Shown: in pieces, positions 1-8,510 of the stretch
How positions within the stretch are numbered: position 1 is the first letter of the stretch
Layout: each line of letters begins with the position of its first letter
From: DATKDU01 sp035512595
Lineage (GTDB): Bacteria > Planctomycetota > Planctomycetia > Pirellulales > Pirellulaceae
DNA: 11,187 nucleotides
Assembly (NCBI GenBank): GCA_035512595.1
Contig: DATKDU010000296.1
Span: 1 to 11,187, forward strand
Direction: 5' to 3'
Position numbers and translations under genes: made by a program
The notes under the pieces: model-generated
Told to the model about the DNA's origin: nothing
Database searches by the model: none
The model's input: only the letters and a program-made list of their open reading frames with translations

Positions 1-228
1 ACCGATCACGTGCAGGTTGGTGGCGATCAGGCCGCCCTCCGCGATGACGAAGCCGGTGCCGATCGCCTGCTCCCCCGAATCGCGTCCGGCCGTTTGAATC
101 ACGACCACGCTGGGCCGCGCCTGTTTGGCCAGTTCCGCCACGGTCGGCGGCGGCATTTCCTCCGCTACAGCAACTGACGGTGTGAGGAACAACAGCGAAC
201 TGAGCAGCAGCGAGCACGAGCGCAACAT
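1..228 (-). CDS. Secreted trypsin-like (HtrA/DegP-type) serine protease, N-terminal part only
   Basis: Only the first 76 codons are in the window; the gene continues past the left edge. Residues 1-22 form a classical signal peptide: an Arg near the start, a Leu/Ser-rich hydrophobic core, then a small-residue end (SVAVA) before an acidic/proline stretch. The product is therefore probably exported to the periplasm. Residues 31-49 (VAELAKQARPSVVVIQTAG) match the first strand of HtrA-type proteases. GTGFVIAEGGLIATNLHVIG at 57-76 matches the conserved 'GSGFVI..dGyivTN.HV' block, with His73 in the catalytic histidine position. The Asp and Ser of the triad lie outside the window. The ATG at 228 is preceded by GGAG about 7 nt upstream on the minus strand. 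The frame stays open upstream without another ATG, but the signal peptide fixes the start here. Whether PDZ or TPR domains follow cannot be seen. Confidence 0.85.
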   Translation of the reverse strand, partial: MLRSCSLLLSSLLFLTPSVAVAEEMPPPTVAELAKQARPSVVVIQTAGRDSGEQAIGTGFVIAEGGLIATNLHVIG

Positions 229-408
229 GAAAGAACTCCGTGGCCAGCCTGGCAGGCTTGAATCCCCCGATTGTAAGACGCCTGCCGGATCGAAGCGAGT
301 GAATGGACGTAGCGGACTTCGCCAGAATTCGGGCAACAGCGACCACGCGCGGTTGACGGTGAACGGCCGCCGCGCCTGGCAATTACGACGGGACGCGACG
401 AGCCGCGG

Positions 409-591
409 GTCACGCGCTGGCATAAAGTCCGGATCGCACCGCAAGGCCGCATCGAAATCTGACAGTGCCCGTTGATCGTCACCCGTGTTCGAATAGGCTG
501 TTGCCCGCGCCACGTAGAATCGCGGTTTCTGCGGATCGATCTCGATGGCGGCGTTAAGATCTTCAATCGCTTGTTGGCACAGCTCCTTGAC
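409..591 (-). pseudogene. TPR-repeat protein remnant without a start codon
   Basis: The minus-strand frame translates to a clear tetratricopeptide-like pattern: an AIEDLNAAIEIDP segment, then YVARATAYSNTGDDQRALSD, then AALRCDPDF. This gives roughly one and a half repeats with the usual Ala/Gly/Tyr and terminal DP positions. The frame closes upstream at a TGA (622-624) with no ATG or GTG in between, so the segment has no obvious start. Downstream it runs without a stop into the frame of the HtrA-like gene at 228, but a signal peptide sits at that junction, so a fusion protein is unlikely. I read it as the truncated C-terminal end of an older TPR gene, perhaps a duplicate of a protease-TPR protein. 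The alternative is a real gene using an unusual start codon. Confidence 0.5.
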
Positions 592-721
592 AATCCAACA
601 ATTCCAAAATAAATGCTTGCTTCACGTTGGAGAACCAACCTTACTGCATCGACTTTCCGCCGGGCAATCGCACTTTTCGTGATAGACTGGGGTTCGTTCC
701 CCTGCACTGCTAGCACCGCCG

Positions 722-1924
722 ATGCCCTCCGACCTCATCTACCTCGACCACAACGCCACCACGCCGATCGATCCACGCGTGGTCGAGGCGATGGCTGCCG
801 CATGGATGGACATCGGTGCAAATCCGGCCAGTCAACATGCGGCCGGTCGCAAGGCGCGGCGCGTGCTCGAGGAATGCCGCGAGGGGATTTTGACGCTGCT
901 CGGCGGGGGAACGAGCGGCATGGAAGAGGATCGGCTGATTTTCACCAGCGGCGGGACGGAGGCGAACAATCTGGTCCTTAGCGTAGAACGGATTTCAATC
1001 CGTTCTGGAATCGGACCAGGTTTGTCAGGGAATGGAATGAATTCCGTTCTACTTTCCGCCATCGAACACCCCAGCATCGTCGGCGCGGCCGACGAGCTGG
1101 CCCGCCGCGGCACGCCCGTCATCAAGCTGCCGGTGACGCGTGAGGGGGTCGTTAACCTCCATGCCGCACAATCCGCAATCCGCAATCCGCAATCCGCAAT
1201 CTCCCTCGTCTCCGTCATGCTCGCCAACAACGAGACGGGCGTCCTCCAGCCGGTAAGAGAACTAGCTGCAATCTGCCAGGCCCACAACATCCCGATCCAC
1301 ACCGACGCCGTGCAAGCCGTCGGCAAGATCTCCGTCAGTTTCCACGAACTGGGCGTCGATGCCATGACCGTCTCCCCGCACAAGTTCCACGGGCCGCTCG
1401 GCATCGGCGCGCTGATCGTAAAGCACGGCCTAAAACTCCAGCCGCTCTTGTTCGGCGGCTTTCAGCAAGCCGCGCTGCGCCCAGGCACCGAGTGCGTCGC
1501 GCTGGCCGTCGGCTTCTTTACCGCGCTCAAGCTGTTCCACGACGAGGCGGCCGAAAGGCAGCAGCGAATGACCGCGCTCCGTGAGCAATTGGAGCAACTG
1601 CTCCTGCAAGGCGCGCCCGACGCGATCATCATCGGCGCTGCTGCTCCGCGGCTGCCAACGACGACCAACATCGCCTTTCCCGGCATCAACCGCCAGGCGC
1701 TGGTGATGGCTCTTGATCTCGCCGGCGTCGCCTGCAGCACGGGTTCCGCGTGCGCCAGCGGGTCGAGCGAACCTTCGCCAGTGCTGCTGGCGATGAGCCT
1801 GGAAAAATCGCTCGTCGAGGGCTCGATCCGGCTCAGTTTGGGGGCGTTTACGACCGTCAGCGAAGTCGAACAAGCGGCTCGTCGCATCCTCAAGTGCGTC
1901 AATAACTTGCGCGCACGGAAATAG
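722..1924 (+). CDS. nifS: Cysteine desulfurase, NifS/IscS family
   Basis: This is a 400-residue, PLP-dependent, class V aminotransferase-fold enzyme that takes sulfur from L-cysteine and passes it on as persulfide for Fe-S cluster or thio-cofactor assembly in the cytoplasm. Visible motifs in order: YLDHNATTPI (7-16); FTSGGTEANN (74-83), which binds the PLP phosphate; SAIEHPS (112-118) with the ring-stacking His116; ANNETG (168-173); HTDAVQAVGK (193-202) with the Asp195 that contacts the pyridine nitrogen; SPHKFHGPLG (218-227) with the Schiff-base Lys221; and GSACASG (341-347) with the catalytic Cys344. Length is normal for the family. Two repeat-derived segments sit in frame: residues 88-111 come from a palindromic element and 150-160 from a heptamer tandem repeat, both in surface-loop or helix regions away from the motifs. 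ATG 722 is the only start near the conserved N terminus; no clear Shine-Dalgarno precedes it. dnaA follows after 9 nt. The physiological partner (Isc, Suf, tRNA thiolation) cannot be told from the window. Confidence 0.93.
   Translation: MPSDLIYLDHNATTPIDPRVVEAMAAAWMDIGANPASQHAAGRKARRVLEECREGILTLLGGGTSGMEEDRLIFTSGGTEANNLVLSVERISIRSGIGPGLSGNGMNSVLLSAIEHPSIVGAADELARRGTPVIKLPVTREGVVNLHAAQSAIRNPQSAISLVSVMLANNETGVLQPVRELAAICQAHNIPIHTDAVQAVGKISVSFHELGVDAMTVSPHKFHGPLGIGALIVKHGLKLQPLLFGGFQQAALRPGTECVALAVGFFTALKLFHDEAAERQQRMTALREQLEQLLLQGAPDAIIIGAAAPRLPTTTNIAFPGINRQALVMALDLAGVACSTGSACASGSSEPSPVLLAMSLEKSLVEGSIRLSLGAFTTVSEVEQAARRILKCVNNLRARK
983..1052 (+). repeat. REP-like double palindrome inside the nifS coding sequence
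   Basis: Outer arms GTAGAACGGA (983-992) and TCCGTTCTAC (1043-1052) are perfect 10-bp inverted repeats. Inside, 985-994 and 997-1006 form a perfect 10-bp stem with a 2-nt loop, followed by a linker and the second, less perfect palindrome around GGAATGAATTCC (1034-1045). The element starts with GTAG followed by a hairpin, the layout known for REP sequences handled by REP-associated tyrosine (RAYT) transposases. It is read through in frame as residues 88-111 of the desulfurase. Confidence 0.75.
1170..1201 (+). repeat. Heptamer tandem repeat (AATCCGC)4.6 within nifS
   Basis: Four perfect copies of AATCCGC plus a partial AATC run from 1170 to 1201. Three heptamers make 21 nt, so the repeat encodes a seven-residue period (SAIRNPQ) and keeps the nifS frame open. 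It replaces part of the helix that precedes the SLVSVMLANNETG strand. Copy number may vary by slippage; each change other than a multiple of three copies would shift the frame. Confidence 0.85.
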
Positions 1925-1933
1925 CGGAGAAAA

Positions 1934-3121
1934 GTGGCTCTGCCGGCTCGTCAGCGGGCCCGAAATTTAGTAGAATCGGAGCTTTCCTACTGGCCTCATT
2001 TTCGGCCCAATTCACGGACGGTTTCTCCCTTGGTCAGCGGCCTGTTTGCGATCCCAAAACTTGCTTCGCCCTGCGCTCCCGCCGCGGCCAAAGGTGCTGC
2101 TGCGCTGCGGCGGCGGCAGTTCGTTGCCGGCCCGGAGAACGCACTGTTGGCCCGTGCGCTGGCCGCCGTACACGATCCGTCGCCAGCCGCCAACCCGCTG
2201 GTGATCACTGGCATGAGCGGCGCCGGCAAGTCGCTGATCTTGGAGCTTCTGATTGCGGAATTCCAGCGGCACTTCGCAGGGGTGACGGCGCTCTCTACTA
2301 CTGCCGTCGATCTGGCCCGCGCCTATGCCCACGCCGTGCAGACCGACAGCATCGGCGAGTTTCGCCACCGCTACAGCCGCCTGCACTTGCTCGCCATCGA
2401 CGACGTGCAGCGAATGGCAGATAAGCCAGCCGCGCAGCAAGAACTGCGCCAGCTCATCGACTCGCTCGCTGGCCGCGGCTGTCTCGTCGTCGCAACGCTC
2501 CGCACGCATCCGCTTCAGTCCCCCCATCTGTCGCCATCGCTGGCTAGCCGCTTGTCGGCCGGGCTGGTGATTCCACTGGCCCTTCCCGAATTTGCCGCAC
2601 GGCGTGCGCTCTTGGCACACTTTGCCGCCGATGCCGACGTCGAATTGCCACAGTCCGCGGTGGAGCGATTGGCCCCAGCCGGAGCGGCATTGCCGCAGTT
2701 GGCGACCGCGCCGCAACTGCGCCGCGCGGTGATTCGCCTGGGCGAACAGGCGCGGCTGGGTGGCGGCGACGTCGATTCGACGCTGATCGAAGCCTATTTG
2801 AAGTCCGACGGCAGTGCGTCCCCCTCGCTGAAGGTGATTGCCGCTGCCGTCGCCAAACACTTTGCCGTTACGGTCGGCGATCTGCGGGGCAATTCGCGGC
2901 AGCACTCGCTGACGGCGGTTCGCGGCCTGGCGATGCACCTGGCCCGCGAGCTGGCCGGACTGAGCTACGCCCAGATCGGCCGCTACTTCGGCAACCGCGA
3001 TCACACGACCGTCATGTACTCCTGCAAGAAAGCGACGAAGGCGATGGCCGACGAGCCCCGCCTGCGGCAAGCGCTCGACGAGCTGAAACTGCAACTGTCG
3101 GCAGATGAGGCCGCCGCATGA
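1934..3121 (+). CDS. dnaA: Chromosomal replication initiator DnaA, short divergent form
   Basis: DnaA binds DnaA boxes at the origin, forms an ATP-dependent filament and opens the duplex. This 395-residue protein carries an AAA+ domain (about 62-290): Walker A GMSGAGKS (93-100), Walker B LLAIDDVQ (152-159), a sensor-1 region VVATLRTHP (185-193), an Arg-finger candidate in ASRLSAG (204-210) and a sensor-2 Arg near PQLRRAV (260-266). The C-terminal DNA-binding domain (about 298-370) holds the diagnostic signature SYAQIGRYFGNRDHTTV (344-360). It is shorter than E. coli DnaA (467 residues). The first 60 residues are Ala/Arg/Pro-rich and do not look like domain I, which normally recruits DnaB. The GTG at 1934 has GGAG at 1926-1929, only 4 nt away, and lies 9 nt after the nifS stop; an in-frame TTG near 2029 is a possible later start. 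The gene order with dnaN, dciA and gyrB supports the chromosomal initiator over Hda or a DnaC-type loader. Confidence 0.92.
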   Translation: MALPARQRARNLVESELSYWPHFRPNSRTVSPLVSGLFAIPKLASPCAPAAAKGAAALRRRQFVAGPENALLARALAAVHDPSPAANPLVITGMSGAGKSLILELLIAEFQRHFAGVTALSTTAVDLARAYAHAVQTDSIGEFRHRYSRLHLLAIDDVQRMADKPAAQQELRQLIDSLAGRGCLVVATLRTHPLQSPHLSPSLASRLSAGLVIPLALPEFAARRALLAHFAADADVELPQSAVERLAPAGAALPQLATAPQLRRAVIRLGEQARLGGGDVDSTLIEAYLKSDGSASPSLKVIAAAVAKHFAVTVGDLRGNSRQHSLTAVRGLAMHLARELAGLSYAQIGRYFGNRDHTTVMYSCKKATKAMADEPRLRQALDELKLQLSADEAAA

Positions 3122-3157
3122 ACCACGAGATTCATCGCGAGCACACTTGCCGGCGAA

Positions 3158-3166
3158 TGTGGAAAC
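3158..3166 (-). promoter_or_regulatory. DnaA-box-like nonamer
   Basis: Read on the minus strand the site is GTTTCCACA. It matches the relaxed consensus TTWTNCACA at eight of nine positions; only the first base differs. It lies 37 nt after the dnaA stop. Confidence 0.4.
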
Positions 3167-3289
3167 TCCGTCAGTTGCCGTCGCTGGCAGTCGGCGGCCC
3201 AGGGAGCTACCGACAGACGGGGCCAGTCGCTCGAGAACTCGTGCCGTCAACGACGTGTAGCGGGCCGCAGCCGACGCCAAGGCAACCTG

Positions 3290-3298
3290 TTTTCCACC
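3290..3298 (+). promoter_or_regulatory. DnaA-box-like nonamer
   Basis: TTTTCCACC matches TTWTNCACA at eight of nine positions; only the last base differs. It lies about 90 bp before the AT-rich block at 3391-3430. Confidence 0.4.
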
Positions 3299-3463
3299 GC
3301 TTGGTTTTGGCGGCTGGCCGCTGTAACTCGCGGCCGCGACCGGCGTTAAGTAACGTCCGCCGCGCGCTATCGACATTTTCCGCCGCCACATTCTTATTAC
3401 TGCTGTATTTAGATATCTCTTTGTAATATTCGCCCGCCGCCCATTCCTCGAAAGGCCCCAGCC

Positions 3464-4582
3464 ATGAAGATCCTGTGCGACCGTGCCAAGCTGCTCGCGG
3501 GGTTTGCTACCGCTTCGCCGTTTGCTCCTAGCCGCAGTCCCAAGCCGATCCTCCAGAACATCCGGCTGGATGTGAAAAAGGACCTGGTCTCGCTCACAGC
3601 CACCGATATGGAGATGGGGGTCCGCGTCAACGTCGAAGGGGTCAACGTGGACAAGGAAGGTGTGGCGGTGCTTCCCAACGCCAACTTCGGCGCGATCCTG
3701 CACGAGACGAGCGATGAGAAGCTGCAAATCGAAACGACCACCAAGGGGATCGTCGTCAAAGGGGCCCGCAGCGAGTTCAAGCTGCCGGCCGAAGATCCGG
3801 AGGAGTTTCCCGCCATCCCCTCGTTTGAGGAGAAGAAGTACCACATCGTCCCCGCCAGCCTCTTCCGGCAGATCATCCAGCGGACCGAATTCGCCACCGA
3901 CATGGAGAGCAGCCGCTACGCCCTCAGCGGTGTGCTGGTCGAGTTCGACGGCGAGAAGCTGACGGCCGTCGGCACCGACGGACGCCGCCTGGCCAAGGTC
4001 GAAGCGGCGGCGCAAGTCATCGGTGGCCACAAATCGACCGATTCGCCGACGATCATCCGCTCGCAATCGCTGCGGGCGATTGGCCGGGCCCTTTCCGACA
4101 GCGACGGCGAATTGTTCCTGAGCTGCCGGGCCAGCGACGTGCTCCTCAAGACGGAGCGCGCTTCGTATTATTCGCGGCTGGTGGAAGGCCGCTTTCCCCG
4201 TTGGCGGGACGTGTTTCCCATGCGGCCGGACGCGGCCAAGATCGACCTGGCCGTCGGGCCGTTCCACTCTTGCCTCCGCCAGGCGGCCGTCGTCTGCACG
4301 CAGGATAGCCGCGGCATCGACTTCACCTTCGGCGACGGCACGCTGACGCTGCTGGCCTCGACCGCCGACCAGGGGCAGTCGCACGTCGAAATGCCGATCA
4401 GCTACACCGGGCCGACGATCAGCGTGACGCTCGACCACCGGTTCGTGTCGGACTTTTTGAAAGTTCTCAACCCCGAGTCCACAGTGACGATCGACATCGA
4501 GAATGCCGAGGCGGCGGCCGTGTTTTATGCGGACAACAAGGCCTATGCGTACGTGGTGATGCCGCTGTCGCGGGACCGCTAA
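3464..4582 (+). CDS. dnaN: DNA polymerase III beta subunit (sliding clamp)
   Basis: DnaN forms the ring-shaped dimer that holds the replicative polymerase on DNA and acts as a docking hub for repair and replication proteins. The 372-residue length is typical for the three-domain clamp. It starts MKILCDRAKLLAGF, as in other clamps. Each domain is recognisable: KPILQNIRLDV..LSLTATD (about 27-48) in domain 1, the central SRYALSGVLVEFDGEKLTAVGTDGRRLA region (about 149-177) in domain 2, and SHVEMPISYTGP with LNPESTVTIDI (about 307-346) in domain 3. The C terminus AYVVMPLSRDR matches the conserved clamp ending (MPMRL-type) near the partner-binding pocket. The ATG at 3464 has AAAGG at 3451-3455. The stop at 4580-4582 directly abuts the ATG of the dciA-like gene, so the two are very likely co-transcribed and translationally coupled. 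Confidence 0.95.
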   Translation: MKILCDRAKLLAGFATASPFAPSRSPKPILQNIRLDVKKDLVSLTATDMEMGVRVNVEGVNVDKEGVAVLPNANFGAILHETSDEKLQIETTTKGIVVKGARSEFKLPAEDPEEFPAIPSFEEKKYHIVPASLFRQIIQRTEFATDMESSRYALSGVLVEFDGEKLTAVGTDGRRLAKVEAAAQVIGGHKSTDSPTIIRSQSLRAIGRALSDSDGELFLSCRASDVLLKTERASYYSRLVEGRFPRWRDVFPMRPDAAKIDLAVGPFHSCLRQAAVVCTQDSRGIDFTFGDGTLTLLASTADQGQSHVEMPISYTGPTISVTLDHRFVSDFLKVLNPESTVTIDIENAEAAAVFYADNKAYAYVVMPLSRDR

Positions 4583-4942
4583 ATGAAATCCCGACCCACC
4601 GACGACGAGTACCTCCTGCAAGACTATCAGCGCCGCCGCGTGCCGGTTCGTCCGGCCAAGAAGATCGGCGACGTGCTGTCGCAGCTCCTGGCCAAGCGGG
4701 GTTACGCCCGGGTGCAAGCCGCCGCCGCGTTCGACGAGGCGTGGCGAAGTGCGGCCGGCGAGCGGTTCGCCGCCCAGACGCGGTGCGGCCACGTGCGCCG
4801 CGGGGTGCTGGAAGTATTTGCCGCCAACTCGGCAGTGGTGCAGGAACTGACCTTTATGAAAACGTCCCTTCTTCAGAAACTCACCTCTCTCGCTCCCGAC
4901 CGGAAGATCAAAGACCTCAAGTTCAAAGTGGGAACGTTCTGA
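4583..4942 (+). CDS. dciA: DUF721 protein, DciA-type replicative helicase loader/operator
   Basis: A 119-residue protein with the DUF721/DciA pattern: AKKIGDVLSQLLAKRGYARV (25-44), then an aromatic helix FDEAWRSAAGERFAAQT (50-66), then GVLEVFAANSAVVQELTFM (74-92) and a basic end IKDLKFKVGTF (109-119). DciA is known to interact with the replicative helicase DnaB and is regarded as the ancestral loader in bacteria without DnaC or DnaI. The first 25 residues are charged and Arg-rich (YQRRRVPVRP), probably flexible. It starts on the base after the dnaN stop and takes the place between dnaN and gyrB where recF often lies. With a DnaA that appears to lack domain I next door, a direct role in helicase recruitment is plausible (inference). 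Confidence 0.8.
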   Translation: MKSRPTDDEYLLQDYQRRRVPVRPAKKIGDVLSQLLAKRGYARVQAAAAFDEAWRSAAGERFAAQTRCGHVRRGVLEVFAANSAVVQELTFMKTSLLQKLTSLAPDRKIKDLKFKVGTF

Positions 4943-4949
4943 AATGCTC

Positions 4950-5015
4950 GTAGCCGGAGGACAACGTCCTCCGGGATCGACGCCGCAACCCGGAGGCAGT
5001 TTTGCCTCCGGCTAG
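4950..5015 (+). repeat. REP-like double palindrome between dciA and gyrB
   Basis: Outer arms TAGCCGGAGG (4951-4960) and CCTCCGGCTA (5005-5014) are perfect inverted repeats. Inside are two separate hairpins: 4954-4962 with 4966-4974 (9-bp stem, 3-nt loop) and 4990-4998 with 5003-5011 (9-bp stem, 4-nt loop). The left end reads GTAG directly before the first stem. No T-run follows, so this is a dispersed palindromic element and not a standard intrinsic terminator, although it may damp read-through from dciA into gyrB or stabilise the upstream mRNA. The layout matches the element in nifS, with a different stem sequence. Confidence 0.8.
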
Positions 5016-5042
5016 GAGTGCTCCCCCAGTTCGAAAGCAGCC

Positions 5043-7535
<2,493 letters not shown>

Positions 7536-7560
7536 CTGACTCCGGCCAGCGTGCCCACCC

Positions 7561-7597
7561 AACCCCTCTCCCTGTGGGAGAGGCCGGGTGAGGGTTT
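7561..7597. repeat. CTCTCCC/GGGAGAG palindromic repeat, copy 1
   Basis: Stem CCTCTCCC (7565-7572) and GGGAGAGG (7576-7583) with a 3-nt loop, then CCGGGTGAGGG. An outer AACCC/GGGTT pair (7561-7565 and 7592-7596) closes the element. It begins 25 nt after the gyrB stop and might contribute to 3'-end formation, but there is no T-run. A further perfect 8-bp hairpin, GCTTTTGC/GCAAAAGC with loop TCC, follows at 7602-7620. Confidence 0.8.
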
Positions 7598-7799
7598 GTC
7601 GGCTTTTGCTCCGCAAAAGCACGTCTCCCGCGGCAGCGAATGCCGACCACGGCTCGCCTGCCGTCGCAGCGGAATATAGCGCCTTTGCGCACCCCCCGTT
7701 TTCAACTTACGTCGCCTCCCTGCCGCGCTCTATCGCCGTAAGCCCTTTCCGCACCATGCCTTGCGGCAACCTCTGCGCCGCCCAGCTCGCCCTAAGTAA

Positions 7800-7848
7800 T
7801 GATCACCAAACTGGTGATTATAACGCCCCGAACGGGGGGGGGTGATCA
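7800..7848. repeat. Nested inverted repeat with TGATCACC arms
   Basis: TGATCACC (7800-7807) is the exact reverse complement of GGTGATCA (7841-7848). The left arm also pairs locally, ATCACC (7802-7807) with GGTGAT (7813-7818). A second hairpin CCCCG-AA-CGGGG (7826-7837) lies between. A run of nine G (7834-7842) is part of the right side. It has the same 'outer arms plus two inner hairpins' layout as the GTAG elements but a different sequence. Confidence 0.65.
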
Positions 7849-7966
7849 GGCGGTTATATAACCCCTCTCCCCCTGGGAGAGGCCGGGTGAGGGTCTTCCT
7901 GGTGACAGCGCAGGCGGTTATAACCCCCTCTCCCCCTGGGAGAGGCCGGGTGAGGTGAGGGTCTTC
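7847..7966. repeat. Tandem duplication carrying palindrome copies 2 and 3
   Basis: Two head-to-tail units begin CAGGCGGTTATA at 7847 and 7911. Each contains the same palindrome as copy 1: stems CCTCTCCC/GGGAGAGG at 7864-7871/7875-7882 and 7927-7934/7938-7945, loop CCT in both, then CCGGGTGAGG and GGGTCTT. Unit 1 is 64 bp. Unit 2 lacks one TA step before the palindrome and has an extra GTGAG step after it. Near identity points to a recent local duplication. Confidence 0.8.
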
Positions 7967-8259
7967 TGGGGACTGATAAGCGATTTGAGCATTCTAGTTC
8001 GCTGATGCGTCGCACTTAACTGCTTGGCACGTCAGCACTTATAAAATCAGACCTTTTTTTCTTTAATAAGCGACCTCTGCGCCGGCCGTGCCATAAGTCC
8101 TTTCCCGGCAATCGCTTGCAAAACGACCCCTTTTTCGCCGATCAGCGACTTTTTGCAATCTTGGACGCCCGGCCGATGGTCTCTGCGACCACTTCACCAC
8201 TCACGATTCACCCCTCCACCAAATTGTCAAACATCACCCAGCCGGCCTTCCGCCCGCCA

Positions 8260-8284
8260 GTAGCCCCGCGCACCGGGGGCCTAT
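8260..8284. repeat. Single GTAG-headed hairpin
   Basis: GTAG followed by CCCCG, a short loop, CGGGG and then CCTAT. It resembles one half of the double-hairpin elements at 983 and 4950, but the stem is only about 5-6 bp. This may be a worn or single REP-like unit. Confidence 0.35.
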
Positions 8285-8510
8285 CCTATAGATGCGCAAT
8301 AGCACCCATTTATTCATATCTGTACAAATGATATTTTACTGCGTGCCTTGGGATTCGGCCAGACAATTGGCGCAAGGTCCTGGCGAGGCTGGCTTTACGG
8401 TCAATGGCGAATAGCATTTTTTGAGTGCGAAAGCCCGTTACGTGTACAGCATGCCGGCGTTGACTGCCGATCTGGAAAGGAGGGTCGCTTGACGTAATAA
8501 GAGGCAGTCC

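Larger units (their letters stand above)
3122..3463. other. Candidate replication origin (oriC) in the dnaA-dnaN spacer
   Basis: A 342-bp spacer between dnaA and dnaN, a position where many bacterial origins lie. It contains two near-consensus DnaA-box-like nonamers (3158-3166 minus, 3290-3298 plus) and a weaker one (TTTTCCGCC at 3376-3384). These are followed by a distinctly AT-rich block: 31 of the 40 bases at 3391-3430 are A or T, against a strongly GC-rich background. Boxes beside an AT-rich block next to dnaA is the expected architecture of an origin with its unwinding element. Only two good boxes are seen, neither perfect, so the call rests on position and composition. The same stretch must also carry the dnaN promoter; a TAATAT at 3424-3429 could serve as a -10 element. 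Confidence 0.5.
7536..8510. other. Repeat-rich stretch without a convincing gene
   Basis: Nearly 1 kb separates gyrB from the next gene. The first half carries palindromic repeats, listed separately. The second half (about 7980-8330) is less GC-rich, with a T-tract (8054-8060) and recurring short words such as AGCGA(C/T) near 7979, 8071 and 8146 and a TAAG(C/T)CCTTTCC word near 7738 and 8094, possibly worn repeats. Near 8328-8492 two very short frames in line with the nuclease gene at 8511 are separated by a TAG. The second ends in a protein-like string, YVYSMPALTADLERRVA, stopping at 8492, perhaps the tail of a lost upstream gene. No tRNA, CRISPR or recognisable domain was found. Confidence 0.6.

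Noticed and set aside
125..475. 116-codon plus-strand frame at the left end
   Set aside because: It runs opposite the signal-peptide protease and the TPR remnant and has a low-complexity Ser/Arg-rich product.
685..705. A GGGGTTCGTTCCCC string resembling a tRNA T-arm before nifS
   Set aside because: No acceptor, D or anticodon arm can be placed around it, and the T-loop lacks the usual length; it is a chance palindrome.
3118..3426. A 102-codon plus-strand frame overlapping the dnaA stop by ATGA
   Set aside because: The ATGA overlap looks like coupling, but the product has no domain, is compositionally random and covers the DnaA-box-like sites and AT-rich block. The space is better explained as origin and promoter.
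2012..4792. A 926-codon open frame on the minus strand opposite dnaA, the origin spacer and dnaN
   Set aside because: It is antisense to well-supported genes, shows no domain and is composed of Arg/Gly/Ala/Leu-rich text typical of the complementary frame of GC-rich genes.
4950..5015. The double hairpin read as an intrinsic terminator after dciA
   Set aside because: Neither stem is followed by a T-run, and the GTAG...CTA ends fit a dispersed repeat better.
7847..7966. CRISPR array, considered because of the repeated units downstream of gyrB
   Set aside because: There are only two adjacent near-identical units plus one distant partial copy; there are no unique spacers of constant length and no cas genes.
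8415..8492. Short frame ending YVYSMPALTADLERRVA just before the nuclease gene
   Set aside because: It looks like a protein C terminus, but only 25 codons are open and the sole ATG gives 13 residues, so it cannot be called a gene; noted only as a possible remnant.
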